A stretch of DNA of 64,000 nt, taken from contig NZ_JAINRC010000009.1 of the NCBI RefSeq assembly GCF_020400655.1, positions 310,001-374,000 of the forward strand, written 5' to 3'. The notes under the pieces were generated by a model. It had not been told where the DNA came from, did not search any database, and saw only the letters and a program-made list of their open reading frames with translations. The stretch comes from Streptomyces spinosus. GTDB lineage: Bacteria > Actinomycetota > Actinomycetes > Streptomycetales > Streptomycetaceae. Position numbers and translations under genes: made by a program. Each line of letters starts with the position of its first letter. Within the stretch, counting starts at the first letter, position 1. Shown in pieces: positions 6,235-52,934 of the stretch.

Positions 6235-8373
6235 TCACCCGTCGTCCCGTGCGCGCAGCAGCAGCACCGCCACGTCGTCCGCCCGCCCCCGGGCCCCCGC
6301 ACTGTGCCGGACCACCTCGTCCGCGAGGGTCTCCAGCGGCTGGTCGCCGATCTCCGCGAGCAGCCCGCCGAGGTCGGCCAGCGCGTCCTCGATGTCGATG
6401 CCCCGGGACTCCACCAGGCCGTCGGTGTACAGGACGAGCACCGAGCCGGGGACCAGGGCGACCTCGGTCGTCGGATACCGGGCCGAGGCGTCGATCCCGA
6501 GGAGCGGGCCCCCGGCCAGGTCCAGCACCCGCACCCGCCCGTCCGGCCGGCGCAGCAGCGGCGGCGGATGACCCGCCCGCGCCATGACGGCCCGCCCGCG
6601 CGCCGGGTCCAGCCGCAGATACAGACAGCTGGCGAACAGTTCGGAACCGAGGTCGATGAGCAGCCGGTTGGTGCTGCTCATCACCTCGTGCGGCGCCTGC
6701 CCCACCGTGGTGTACGCGCGGACCCCGGTGCGGATCTGGCCCATCAGGCCGGCCGCGGTCACGTTGTGCCCCTGGACGTCCCCGATCACCGCCGCCGCCT
6801 GCGGCCGGGTCGGCACCAGGTCGTAGAAGTCGCCGCCGATCTCCATGCCGTGGGTGGCGGGCAGATAGCGGGCCGCCGCCTCGATGCCGGGCGGGGGCGC
6901 CAGCGAGTGCGGCAGCAGCGCCTGTTGCAGGCCGTGCGCGAGGCGGTGCTTGGCGTCGTAGAGCAGGGCCCGCTCCAGGGCCTGTGCGATCAGCCCGCCG
7001 AGCGAGGTCAGCACCGCCCGCTCGTCGGCGGGGAACACGTGCGGCTCCGCGTAGGCCAGCACACACGTGCCGACCGGCCGCCCGGACGCGATCAGCGGCA
7101 GGTACGCCCAGGCCGCGAAGCCGTCAGGGGTGTCGTGCCGGCTCGGATACAGCCGTTCCAGCTGCTCCCGGGAGTCGAAGAAGGCGGGCACCCCGTTGCT
7201 CAGGACGTGCGTGCCCGGGGTGCGCTCGGACAGCGCCAGCCCGTCGAACCGCTCCACGACGTGCGGGTCCGGGTAGCCCCGGTGCCCCAGCACGTGCAGC
7301 CGCCCGCCCTGCGCCCGCAGCAGCGCCAGCGCCTGACTGCCGACGGCCGGGGCCACCTCGTCCCACACCAGCTGCACCACGTCCCGCACCCCGACCGCCT
7401 CGGTCAGCGCGCCCGCCAGGCTGAGCAGCTGGGAGATCGTCACGAGCCGGGACGGGCCCGGGCCCGCCCGCGGGGCCGCGCCGGTCATCTCCGCCACCGC
7501 CCGGGCGCGGGTGACGCGCACGCTCAGCCCGGTGGTGCTCGGATACATCCGGAACGACAGCCACTCGCCCGGCGGGCGCAGCGCCACGAACGACGTGACC
7601 CGCTGGCTCACCAGCGCCGCCCGGTAACGGTCCTCGTACATCGGGTCGTTCAGCCAGGGCACCGACACCCAGGGCACCGTGCCCAGCAGTTCCGCGGCGG
7701 GCCGGCCGAGCAGTTCGGCGGCGGCCGCGTTCAGGAAGCCGATACGGCCGCGCAGATCCATCGAGATCAGTCCGTACGGCAGCCGGGACACCATCCGCGC
7801 GGCCTCGACCGAGCCCAGCGTTTCCGCCACGAACGACGCCGGCGCCGCGAGCACGTCCGGCTCGTTGCCGAGCGGGCGGTCCTTCCGCGCGGCCCGTTCC
7901 AGCAGCAGCGCCAGCCTCGCGCAGGTCGCCGTCAGATGCTCCCGCTCCCGGTCCGACAGCTCGGCGCGCGTGCCCGGCCAGGTCACGAACACCGCGCCGT
8001 ACACCGTGTGCTCCGTCGCCACGGGCGCGGCGGCCAGCGCGAACGGGTACGGCAGCACCACCGAGATCCTCGGGTAGCGGCGGGCCATCTCCGCCTCGCC
8101 GCCCACCCACACGAGCCGTCTCTCCCGCGCGGCGTCCGCGACCGGGATCGGCGCGCTCAGCCCGACCCGCTCCCACGGTGCCGCGAAGGCGCGGGGCATG
8201 CCGGCCATGACCGCCATCTCCAGGACGGGCTCGTCGGGCCTGAGCAGGTAGACCGCGCCGGAGTGCGCCTGCACGTCCTCCAGCAGGGTGGCCAGCGCCA
8301 GCGACAGCACCGGCCGCCGGGCCGGCGCCGTGCCGGCCGCCGGTGCCCGCCCCGGCTCCGGCCCGTCGGACAC
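6235..8373 (-). CDS. GAF-PAS-GAF PP2C-type (SpoIIE) serine/threonine phosphatase
   Basis: 712-residue cytoplasmic sensor phosphatase. Order: N-terminal GAF-like domain (about 15-165), PAS domain (about 190-300, with LPYGLISMDLRGRIGFLNAA), second GAF domain (about 320-470) and the SpoIIE/PP2C domain (about 490-705). The phosphatase has its metal-binding motifs: GGDFYDLV, IGDVQGHN, YTDGLVE and ADDVAVLLL. Such proteins dephosphorylate anti-anti-sigma factors in partner-switching pathways. There is no HATPase domain, unlike the paralogue at 52935. I chose the GTG at 8373 because GAGGAGG lies eight bases upstream; the open frame continues to 8907 but that part has shadow-like composition. No sigma-regulator gene lies next to it, so the target is unknown. 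Confidence 0.9.
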   Translation of the reverse strand: MSDGPEPGRAPAAGTAPARRPVLSLALATLLEDVQAHSGAVYLLRPDEPVLEMAVMAGMPRAFAAPWERVGLSAPIPVADAARERRLVWVGGEAEMARRYPRISVVLPYPFALAAAPVATEHTVYGAVFVTWPGTRAELSDREREHLTATCARLALLLERAARKDRPLGNEPDVLAAPASFVAETLGSVEAARMVSRLPYGLISMDLRGRIGFLNAAAAELLGRPAAELLGTVPWVSVPWLNDPMYEDRYRAALVSQRVTSFVALRPPGEWLSFRMYPSTTGLSVRVTRARAVAEMTGAAPRAGPGPSRLVTISQLLSLAGALTEAVGVRDVVQLVWDEVAPAVGSQALALLRAQGGRLHVLGHRGYPDPHVVERFDGLALSERTPGTHVLSNGVPAFFDSREQLERLYPSRHDTPDGFAAWAYLPLIASGRPVGTCVLAYAEPHVFPADERAVLTSLGGLIAQALERALLYDAKHRLAHGLQQALLPHSLAPPPGIEAAARYLPATHGMEIGGDFYDLVPTRPQAAAVIGDVQGHNVTAAGLMGQIRTGVRAYTTVGQAPHEVMSSTNRLLIDLGSELFASCLYLRLDPARGRAVMARAGHPPPLLRRPDGRVRVLDLAGGPLLGIDASARYPTTEVALVPGSVLVLYTDGLVESRGIDIEDALADLGGLLAEIGDQPLETLADEVVRHSAGARGRADDVAVLLLRARDDG

Positions 8374-9786
8374 GCCGACCACCTCCTCGTACGGCCGCGC
8401 GTCGCATCCCCGTCCCAAGACTTCCTCGCGGCGGCGCCCCGCGCACGGTGAATGTCCACGGGGCTCCGTTCGCGCCCGCGCGTGCCGGATGGCTCCGAAT
8501 ACCCCGCCCGGCCGTCTCCATGCGCCGGCGCGGAAGGGGAGGGCCTGACGCGGACGGAGAGGAGGGTCTGACGCGGACGAGACCACGGCGGACGAGCGGG
8601 CCGTACCCCGGGGACCGGCCGGCGTCCCGGGGCGGCGCCCGGCGGCGGACGGGAAGCACGAGTGGTGTTCGGGCTTCTTGTGTGCGCCCCCGCCGCGCCC
8701 GGATGGCCGAAACCATGCGCATCGGCGCCCGTTCCCGGCCCCGTGCGGCGCCTGAGCGGTCGAGTGCGAGGCGGCGGGACAGGTGGCCGCCGGGCGTGTC
8801 GGCGGTGGACCGGTGCGGCGCGCCGCGCGTGTCGTCGCCGTCGGCCGACGGTGCCCGAGGTCTCCGCTGGCCGAATCATCACCCCAGATCAGGGGCAGTC
8901 CGGCCACCGGGTGTCACAGCGGGGCGGCACACCGGCCCAGGGACAGGCGCGGCCCGTACGACCTGGCGTCCGGCGATCGATGACAGATTTTCTGCGTGTG
9001 CTCGGTTTGCGGAGGAGACACCGGGGCACACGCGGGGGCGACGATCCGGCCGGGGGTCTCGTGTGCGCGGGGGCCCGGCGCAGTGGCCGGACAGTGACGC
9101 AAAAGCACCGCCAGAGTACTCTCCGTTCAACTTCAGGGGGTTGCTTGTGTGTGACTCGCCGTGAAGACTGTGGCCGAGTTCCATCGAAACGAAGGTGTCT
9201 CGGGGTACGCATCATGCCAATCGTGGGGCGGCACGCGCTGCGACTGCGTATTCTCACACCTCACTAGCCGGGAGGGTCCCGCGTGAGCCGTGCGCGGGAG
9301 CTATCGCCGAGGGGGATCTGTTATGTCGGATCGGCGCGCCGCACGACAGCGCTCGCTACGGGGCCGTGGCCGGCCGCGCGGCGGCCACGTCCTACGCCGG
9401 ATGTGCTGAGGACGCGCCACATGCCGGGGGGCCGCACCGCACGCGCGGAGACCTCGTCGCCTGAGCCGGGGCTCCCTCGCACGGGCTGAGGCCCGTCGCA
9501 CGGATCGCAGGGGCCGGGTCCCGCCACGCGGGCCGGGACCTCGTCGCGGACGCGGAGGGTCCCCGGCCCATTCGGACACCGGTCCGGCGGCGGCCGATGC
9601 CGCCGCGCCCGAGGGGGACACGGGGGTCACGTCCTTCCCGTCTTCCCGTCCGGAAGTCCCGGCAGCGGGGGCGCAGCCGTGCCCGGAACCCGCCCGGTCT
9701 CCCGGCCGGCGGCGGTCCACGGCCTTCCCCGCACGCATGACTCCTCCATGCCCTGCCATGCCCGCACGCGCCAGCAAGGAGACAAG
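8374..9786. other. 1.4-kb region without a convincing gene, upstream of the P450 operon
   Basis: Between divergent PP2C and P450 genes. Open frames here have no family features and wrong third-position composition. About 9090-9290 is visibly less GC-rich than its surroundings. It contains a 10-bp palindrome AGAGTACTCT (9113-9122), a 17-codon frame MPIVGRHALRLRILTPH starting near 9213, and a good ribosome site (GGGAGG) before a GTG at 9283 that opens a 68-codon frame with no recognisable product. I read it as a promoter and long 5' leader of the peptide cluster; the short frames are unproven. Confidence 0.45.
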
Positions 9787-10995
9787 GTGATCAGCAAGCA
9801 ACCGACGGGCGAACGGCTCCTCCTGGAGGAGTTACCCGACCGCTGGCGTGACATACGCGAGGCCGGGCCGGTGCGGTACGACGAGACGCAGGGCGTCTTC
9901 CAGGTGCTGGACCACGAGGCCGTCGCCACCGTGCTCGCCGACCCGGCGACGTACTCCTCCGACATGTCCTCCCTCGCGCCCACCCAGTCCGACTTCGAGA
10001 CCTTCCGCCAGGGCAACTTCGTCGGCATGGACCCGCCGGAGCACCGCAAGCTCCGCACCCTGGTGAGCCAGGCGTTCACCCCGCGGGTGGTCCAGGGGCT
10101 CGGCCCCCGCATCGAGGCCGTCTGCGCCCGGCTGCTGGACGCCGTCGCCGACCGCGACCGGTTCGACCTGGTCGACGCGCTGGCCTATCCGCTGCCGATC
10201 ATCGTCATCGCCGAGCTGCTCGGCATTCCGGCGGAGGAACACCGTCTCTTCCAGGAGTGGGCGAGCGTCCTGTTCGGCGGCGACCAGCTCGGCGAGGCGC
10301 CCGACATGGCCGACCTGGAACGGGCGCTGGAGGCCATCGCGCCCACCGTGCGCGAGATGAACGGCTACATGCTCGACCACATCCGCGCCCGGCGCGCCGC
10401 CCCCGGTGACGACCTGACCAGCAGACTCATCGCCGCCGAGGTGGACGGCGTGCGCCTCGCCGACCAGGAGATGGTCGGCTTCGTGGCCCTGTTGCTGGTC
10501 GCCGGGCACATCACCACCACCGCGCTGCTGGGCAACGCCGTCGTCACCTTCGACCGGCACCCCGGCACGAGCGCCGCGCTGCGCGCCGACCCCGCGCGGA
10601 TCCCGGCCGCCGTCGAGGAGGTGCTGCGCTGGCTGCCCCCGTTCCCCGAGCTGGGCCGCCGCGTCACCCGGCCCGTGGTCCTCGCCGGCCACGAGATCGC
10701 GGCCGACACCCTGCTCATGGCCCATCTGGGCGTCGCCAACCGGGACCCGGCCCGCTTCCAGGCACCCGACGTCTTCGACGTGACCCGGCACCCCAACCCG
10801 CATCTGACCTTCGGGCACGGCATCCACTTCTGTTTCGGCGCGCCCCTGGCCCGGCTGGAGGCACGGATCGCCCTGCGCATGTTGCATGAACGATTCCGCA
10901 TGCTGGCGATCCCCTCCTACGAGGACATCGCCTACCAGAATCCGGCCGTGATCATCGGCGTACGGCAGCTGCCCGTCGAGGTCCGCAGACCGTAG
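9787..10995 (+). CDS. Cytochrome P450 of the peptide cluster
   Basis: 402-residue soluble bacterial P450. The heme-binding loop FGHGIHFCFG places the axial thiolate at Cys349; the ExxR helix is EEVL-R in AVEEVLRWLPPF. The I-helix reads LLLVAGHITTT: the threonine is kept, but the acidic residue normally just before it is Ile. The GTG start follows AAGGAG with a five-base gap; codons upstream to 9679 are open but unlikely. Codon 16 is TTA (9832-9834), a bldA-dependent leucine codon. It is the first gene of a run P450, PBP-type cyclase, two synthetases and MbtH-like protein, all in one direction. Likely role: hydroxylation or cross-linking of a residue, either on the carrier protein or after release. 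Substrate not predictable. Confidence 0.93.
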   Translation: MISKQPTGERLLLEELPDRWRDIREAGPVRYDETQGVFQVLDHEAVATVLADPATYSSDMSSLAPTQSDFETFRQGNFVGMDPPEHRKLRTLVSQAFTPRVVQGLGPRIEAVCARLLDAVADRDRFDLVDALAYPLPIIVIAELLGIPAEEHRLFQEWASVLFGGDQLGEAPDMADLERALEAIAPTVREMNGYMLDHIRARRAAPGDDLTSRLIAAEVDGVRLADQEMVGFVALLLVAGHITTTALLGNAVVTFDRHPGTSAALRADPARIPAAVEEVLRWLPPFPELGRRVTRPVVLAGHEIAADTLLMAHLGVANRDPARFQAPDVFDVTRHPNPHLTFGHGIHFCFGAPLARLEARIALRMLHERFRMLAIPSYEDIAYQNPAVIIGVRQLPVEVRRP

Positions 10996-11096
10996 CCCGA
11001 GCGCGCCGGCGCACCGGCCGGCCCCACCACCGCTCGGACAGGGGCCCGGACCGGCACACCCGCACATGAGACCCATCCAACGGGAGTCCCCTTCTC

Positions 11097-12449
11097 ATGC
11101 CGTACACCATCCCCACCGCTCCGGCCGCCTCCCGGACGCCGTCCCTGTTACGCCGGGAGATACAGGACCGCCTCGACGCCCTCGCCCGTACCCACCGGGT
11201 GCCCGGCGCCCAGCTGGCCCTGGACACCGGCACGGACGTCATCGCCGTGCACACCGGTATCGCCGACGTCACGACCGGCAGCCCCTTCACCGAGGACACG
11301 GCGGTCCCGCAGGGCTCGCTCACGAAGCCCTGCACCGCGGCGCTCGTCATGCTCCTGGCCGACGACGGCGACCTGGACCTGGACGAACCCGCCGCCGCCC
11401 ACCTCCCCGAGCTCGGCGCGGTCCCCGAAGTGACGATACGTCAGCTCCTGAGTCACACCGGCGGGTTGCCGACCGGACCGGACTCGGACACCGCCGCCAC
11501 GACCACCGCCCCCCGCTATCTCGCCGCCGTGTGCACCGCCCGCGACGCGCTGTTCCCGCCGGGGACCGACTTCTCCTACTCCAACGCCGGCTACGTCGCC
11601 GCCGGACGCCTGGTGGAGACGGTCACCGGCATGTCCTGGCACGAGGCGGCAGGGGCGCTGCTCCTCGAACCCCTCGGCGTCACACCCGCGTTCATCGGCG
11701 ACGCCGCGCCCGGTCGTCACACGGCCACCGGACACGCCGTCAACTCCGCGACCGGACGGATCCGTCCGGCCCTGCAGAACCTGGCACCACTGGAGGCGCC
11801 GGCCGGAGCGCTGCTCGCGAGCGCCCGCGACCTCCTCGCGTTCGGCAACGCGCTGATCGGCCGCGCGGACCTGCTGCCGCCCGCCGTCGCCAAGGAGATG
11901 CGCCGCCCCGAGACCGCCGCCCGGCCGGGCACCCTCGCAGACGGCTGGAGCCCCGGGCTCGCCCTCTACGAGCGGGACGAGCGCGTCTGGTGCGGGCACG
12001 ACGGCAACGCCCAGGGAACGTCCTGCCATCTGCGGGCCGACCCGGAGAGCGGGGTGGTGGTCGCCTTCACGGGCAACGCCGGAGGTGCCACCGCGCTGTG
12101 GCGCGACCTCACGGAGGAACTGGGCCGGCTGACCGGCGTACGGGTGCCCGCCGGCAGCCCGGCCGCGGACCGGGGGCGTCCCGTCGCCCTGCCCGAGTGC
12201 GTCGGCACCTACCGCAACGGCACCACGGCCTATCGCATCGCACCCGGCCCCGACGGCTCGCCCGCCCTGTCGGTGGACGGTGACCTGCCCCTGCCGCTGG
12301 TCTGCTACGCCGACCTCTCCTGCGACCTGGTCGATCCCGCCACCGGGCGCCTCGAACCCGGAGGCCGTTTCCACCGCGATCCGGCCACCGGGAGGATCGA
12401 ACGGGTGCAGATCTCCGGCCGCACGGCCCGCCGCACCGACCCCGACTGA
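11097..12449 (+). CDS. Stand-alone PBP-type thioesterase / peptide cyclase candidate (SurE-like)
   Basis: 450-residue beta-lactamase-fold serine hydrolase. The active-site motifs of class C and penicillin-binding proteins are present: S74-x-x-K77 in GSLTKP, Y161-S-N163 in YSNAGY, and H301-D-G in CGHDGN. Residues from about 365 form a small beta-rich, lipocalin-like domain (ECVGTYRNG onward). No signal peptide is seen, so it should be cytoplasmic, unlike true penicillin-binding proteins. In surugamide-type pathways such enzymes (SurE and relatives) take the peptide from the last carrier protein and cyclise it head to tail; they occur with synthetases that lack a thioesterase and end in an epimerisation domain, exactly as here. 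Codon 18 is TTA (11148-11150). A plain esterase or carboxypeptidase remains possible, but the context favours cyclase. Confidence 0.88.
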   Translation: MPYTIPTAPAASRTPSLLRREIQDRLDALARTHRVPGAQLALDTGTDVIAVHTGIADVTTGSPFTEDTAVPQGSLTKPCTAALVMLLADDGDLDLDEPAAAHLPELGAVPEVTIRQLLSHTGGLPTGPDSDTAATTTAPRYLAAVCTARDALFPPGTDFSYSNAGYVAAGRLVETVTGMSWHEAAGALLLEPLGVTPAFIGDAAPGRHTATGHAVNSATGRIRPALQNLAPLEAPAGALLASARDLLAFGNALIGRADLLPPAVAKEMRRPETAARPGTLADGWSPGLALYERDERVWCGHDGNAQGTSCHLRADPESGVVVAFTGNAGGATALWRDLTEELGRLTGVRVPAGSPAADRGRPVALPECVGTYRNGTTAYRIAPGPDGSPALSVDGDLPLPLVCYADLSCDLVDPATGRLEPGGRFHRDPATGRIERVQISGRTARRTDPD

Positions 12450-12813
12450 CCACGGGTGCCCGCTGGTCCGGGGCCGTCGCGCCGGTGCCTCGGCCGACAC
12501 GTGCCCCGGACCGTGCGGCGGCGGTGCCGGTTCCGGTCCGACCGCTGATCCGGTGGCCGGCTCGGGCCCGCCTTCGCCCGCGCCGGAGTTCCCCCGGGTA
12601 GCCGCGGTGCCGGCCGCCGGGACCGGTGGTCCTCACCGGCCGGGCGGCACCCCAGAGCGCGCCCTCCGCTCGCCCCGGCGCGCCGTACCGCACCGAACAC
12701 CGCACCGCCCCGCCCGCACCCCCGGTGTGTCACCCCGAGCCCACGCACAGCCCCCACGGCCGGGGCCGGAATCGTCCGCGCCGCATCGTCCCGCTCTCCA
12801 AAGGACTTCACCC
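12450..12813. other. Intergenic region before the first synthetase
   Basis: 364 bases with no supported gene. The synthetase ribosome site AAAGGAC is at the end (12800-12806). Nothing else was recognised; an internal promoter is possible. Confidence 0.5.
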
Positions 12814-31593
<18,780 letters not shown>

Positions 31594-31606
31594 GGATCCG
31601 ACGACC

Positions 31607-51532
<19,926 letters not shown>

Positions 51533-51663
51533 CGCACTTCCGGCCCCGCGAGGCCCCGTACCGGCGCACCACCCCCCGGTACGGGCCGCGCGCACCCCGC
51601 GCCCCGACCGCCCGCCCCCACCCGGCACCAGCACACCCCGACCCGATCCCCGAGGAGACCGAC

Positions 51664-51867
51664 ATGGACGAGAACACCCGCTACCAGGTGCTGCGCAACG
51701 ACGAGGAGCAGTACTCCCTCTGGCCCGCCGACATCGAGGTGCCCGCCGGCTGGGAGCCCGTCGGCAAGGAGGGCACCGAGGCCGAGTGCTCCGCGTACGT
51801 CGACGAGGTCTGGACCGACATGCGGCCCAAGAGCCTGCGCGAGCGCATGGAGAACGCCGGCGCCTGA
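51664..51867 (+). CDS. mbtH: MbtH-like protein
   Basis: 67-residue small acidic protein with the family signature: NDEEQYSLWPADIEVPAGW early on and a later W-x-DMRP-x-SLRE. MbtH proteins bind A domains of synthetases and are often required for their solubility or adenylation activity. It lies 131 bases after the second synthetase, same strand, with CGAGGAG nine bases before the ATG, and is followed by a strong hairpin. It should serve the ten A domains of the two synthetases. Confidence 0.96.
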   Translation: MDENTRYQVLRNDEEQYSLWPADIEVPAGWEPVGKEGTEAECSAYVDEVWTDMRPKSLRERMENAGA

Positions 51868-51885
51868 CGCCCGCGCGTCCGCCAC

Positions 51886-51916
51886 GCCGGGCCGCCCCCC
51901 CACAGGGCGGCCCGGC
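51886..51916 (+). terminator. Terminator hairpin after the MbtH gene
   Basis: A perfect 12-bp stem (GCCGGGCCGCCC with its complement) around a seven-base loop, 18 bases after the MbtH stop. It probably marks the end of the biosynthetic operon. Confidence 0.9.
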
Positions 51917-51996
51917 ACCTCCCCTCCCACTCCTCCCCCCACGCGTCGCCGGTCGCCCGGCACCCGCCGCACCGCATCACTACCGAGGAGTCCGCC

Positions 51997-52569
51997 ATGA
52001 CGTCCGTGACCCCCGTCCTGCACACCGAACGCCTGGAGTTCCTCCCCTACCGGCCCGAACACGAGGACGCCTTCGTCGCCCTGCTGCGCGACGAGGAGGT
52101 GTGCCGCTGGATGGGCCAGGAACGCGTGCCCGAGCAGCAGATCCGCGAGCTGTTCCGCGCGATCCTCACCGACGTCTACCCCCAGCGCCGCTTCGACGTG
52201 TGGGGCCTGTGGCACGCGGGCGTGTACGTCGGTCACGCGGAGGTGAAGCCGACCGGCAACGTCGACGGCCACGAACTCGTCACCGCGCTCGCCCCGGGGC
52301 ACTGGGGGCGCGGACTGGGCGGCGAGGCGGTACGCGGACTGCTCCGCCACGCCGCCGACAATCTCGGACTCACCGAGGCGTACGGCATGGTCGGCGCCGA
52401 CAACACCGCCAGCCTGGCCATGTGCCGCCGCCTGGGTTTCCGCCACGTCCGCGACGTCGTGGGGGACGACGGCACGGTGACCAAGCTGGTGGTCATCTCC
52501 ACCAAGGAGCCGGGGGAGCCGGCGGTCGCCGAGGGGGCGGGCGCGGCGGCCGTCGAGGATCCCGTGTGA
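51997..52569 (+). CDS. GNAT-family N-acetyltransferase (RimJ/RimL-like)
   Basis: 190 residues. LHTERLEFLPYRPEHEDAF begins a RimJ/RimL-like GNAT fold; PGHWGRGLGGEAVRGLL is the acetyl-CoA pyrophosphate-binding loop and NTASLAMCRRLGFRHVR the C-terminal motif. The last 20 residues are a Glu/Ala tail. GAGGAG lies six bases before the ATG. It is separated from the MbtH gene by a hairpin, so it may be transcribed alone or by read-through. It could acetylate an amine, for example a cationic residue of the peptide for self-protection, but nothing in the sequence proves a link to the cluster. Generic N-acetyltransferase is the safe call. Confidence 0.88.
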   Translation: MTSVTPVLHTERLEFLPYRPEHEDAFVALLRDEEVCRWMGQERVPEQQIRELFRAILTDVYPQRRFDVWGLWHAGVYVGHAEVKPTGNVDGHELVTALAPGHWGRGLGGEAVRGLLRHAADNLGLTEAYGMVGADNTASLAMCRRLGFRHVRDVVGDDGTVTKLVVISTKEPGEPAVAEGAGAAAVEDPV

Positions 52570-52934
52570 GCCCCGGCGCGCCCCGATGCGCCGACGCCGC
52601 TACCGACGGACCGCCGCCGGCACGCGCCCCCGCGTGGCGGTCCGCCGCGAGCCGGTCCGCCTACAGCCGTACCGCGACGGACGCCGTCCCCGCACGGCCG
52701 TCCGCCCCGGCCGGCGTCCTGTCCGGCGGGCCTGGCGGCGGGGACGCGCCGCGGCCCGCCTCGTCCGCCTGCCCAGGGGACACCGCCGCCGGCGGCCGGT
52801 TCACGGGGCGTGTCCACCCTTCCCGCTCGCCCCCGCCCGTCGGCGGTCGCCCTCCGCCAGGTGTGGCCGGGCGCGTCCGCCCAGCGCGGTTCACAGGGGC
52901 TGCGCAGGCGGCTCATACGCGCTGTAATGGCGAC
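52570..52934. other. Intergenic region before the second PP2C gene
   Basis: 365 bases, GC-rich, without a supported gene or clear hairpin. It must carry the promoter of the following phosphatase; no -35/-10 pair could be read with confidence. Confidence 0.45.

Noticed and set aside
8374..8907. N-terminal extension of the PP2C protein
   Set aside because: Arg/Pro/Gly-rich shadow composition; GAGGAGG before the GTG at 8373 defines a better start.
9195..9489. Open frames of 89 and 68 codons in the leader region before the P450
   Set aside because: Atypical codon use and no recognisable product. The one at 9283 has a good ribosome site, but I kept it only as a note.
12280..12813. N-terminal extension of the first synthetase
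   Set aside because: The frame is open but overlaps the cyclase gene in another frame and lacks domain features; a good ribosome site precedes the ATG at 12814.
51533..51663. A hidden thioesterase or reductase after the last E domain
   Set aside because: Only 131 bases separate the stop from the MbtH gene and none of the three frames shows a GxSxG or reductase motif.
51786..52934. N-terminal extension of the second PP2C protein across the GNAT gene
   Set aside because: It overlaps a convincing GNAT gene in another frame and is Arg-rich nonsense.
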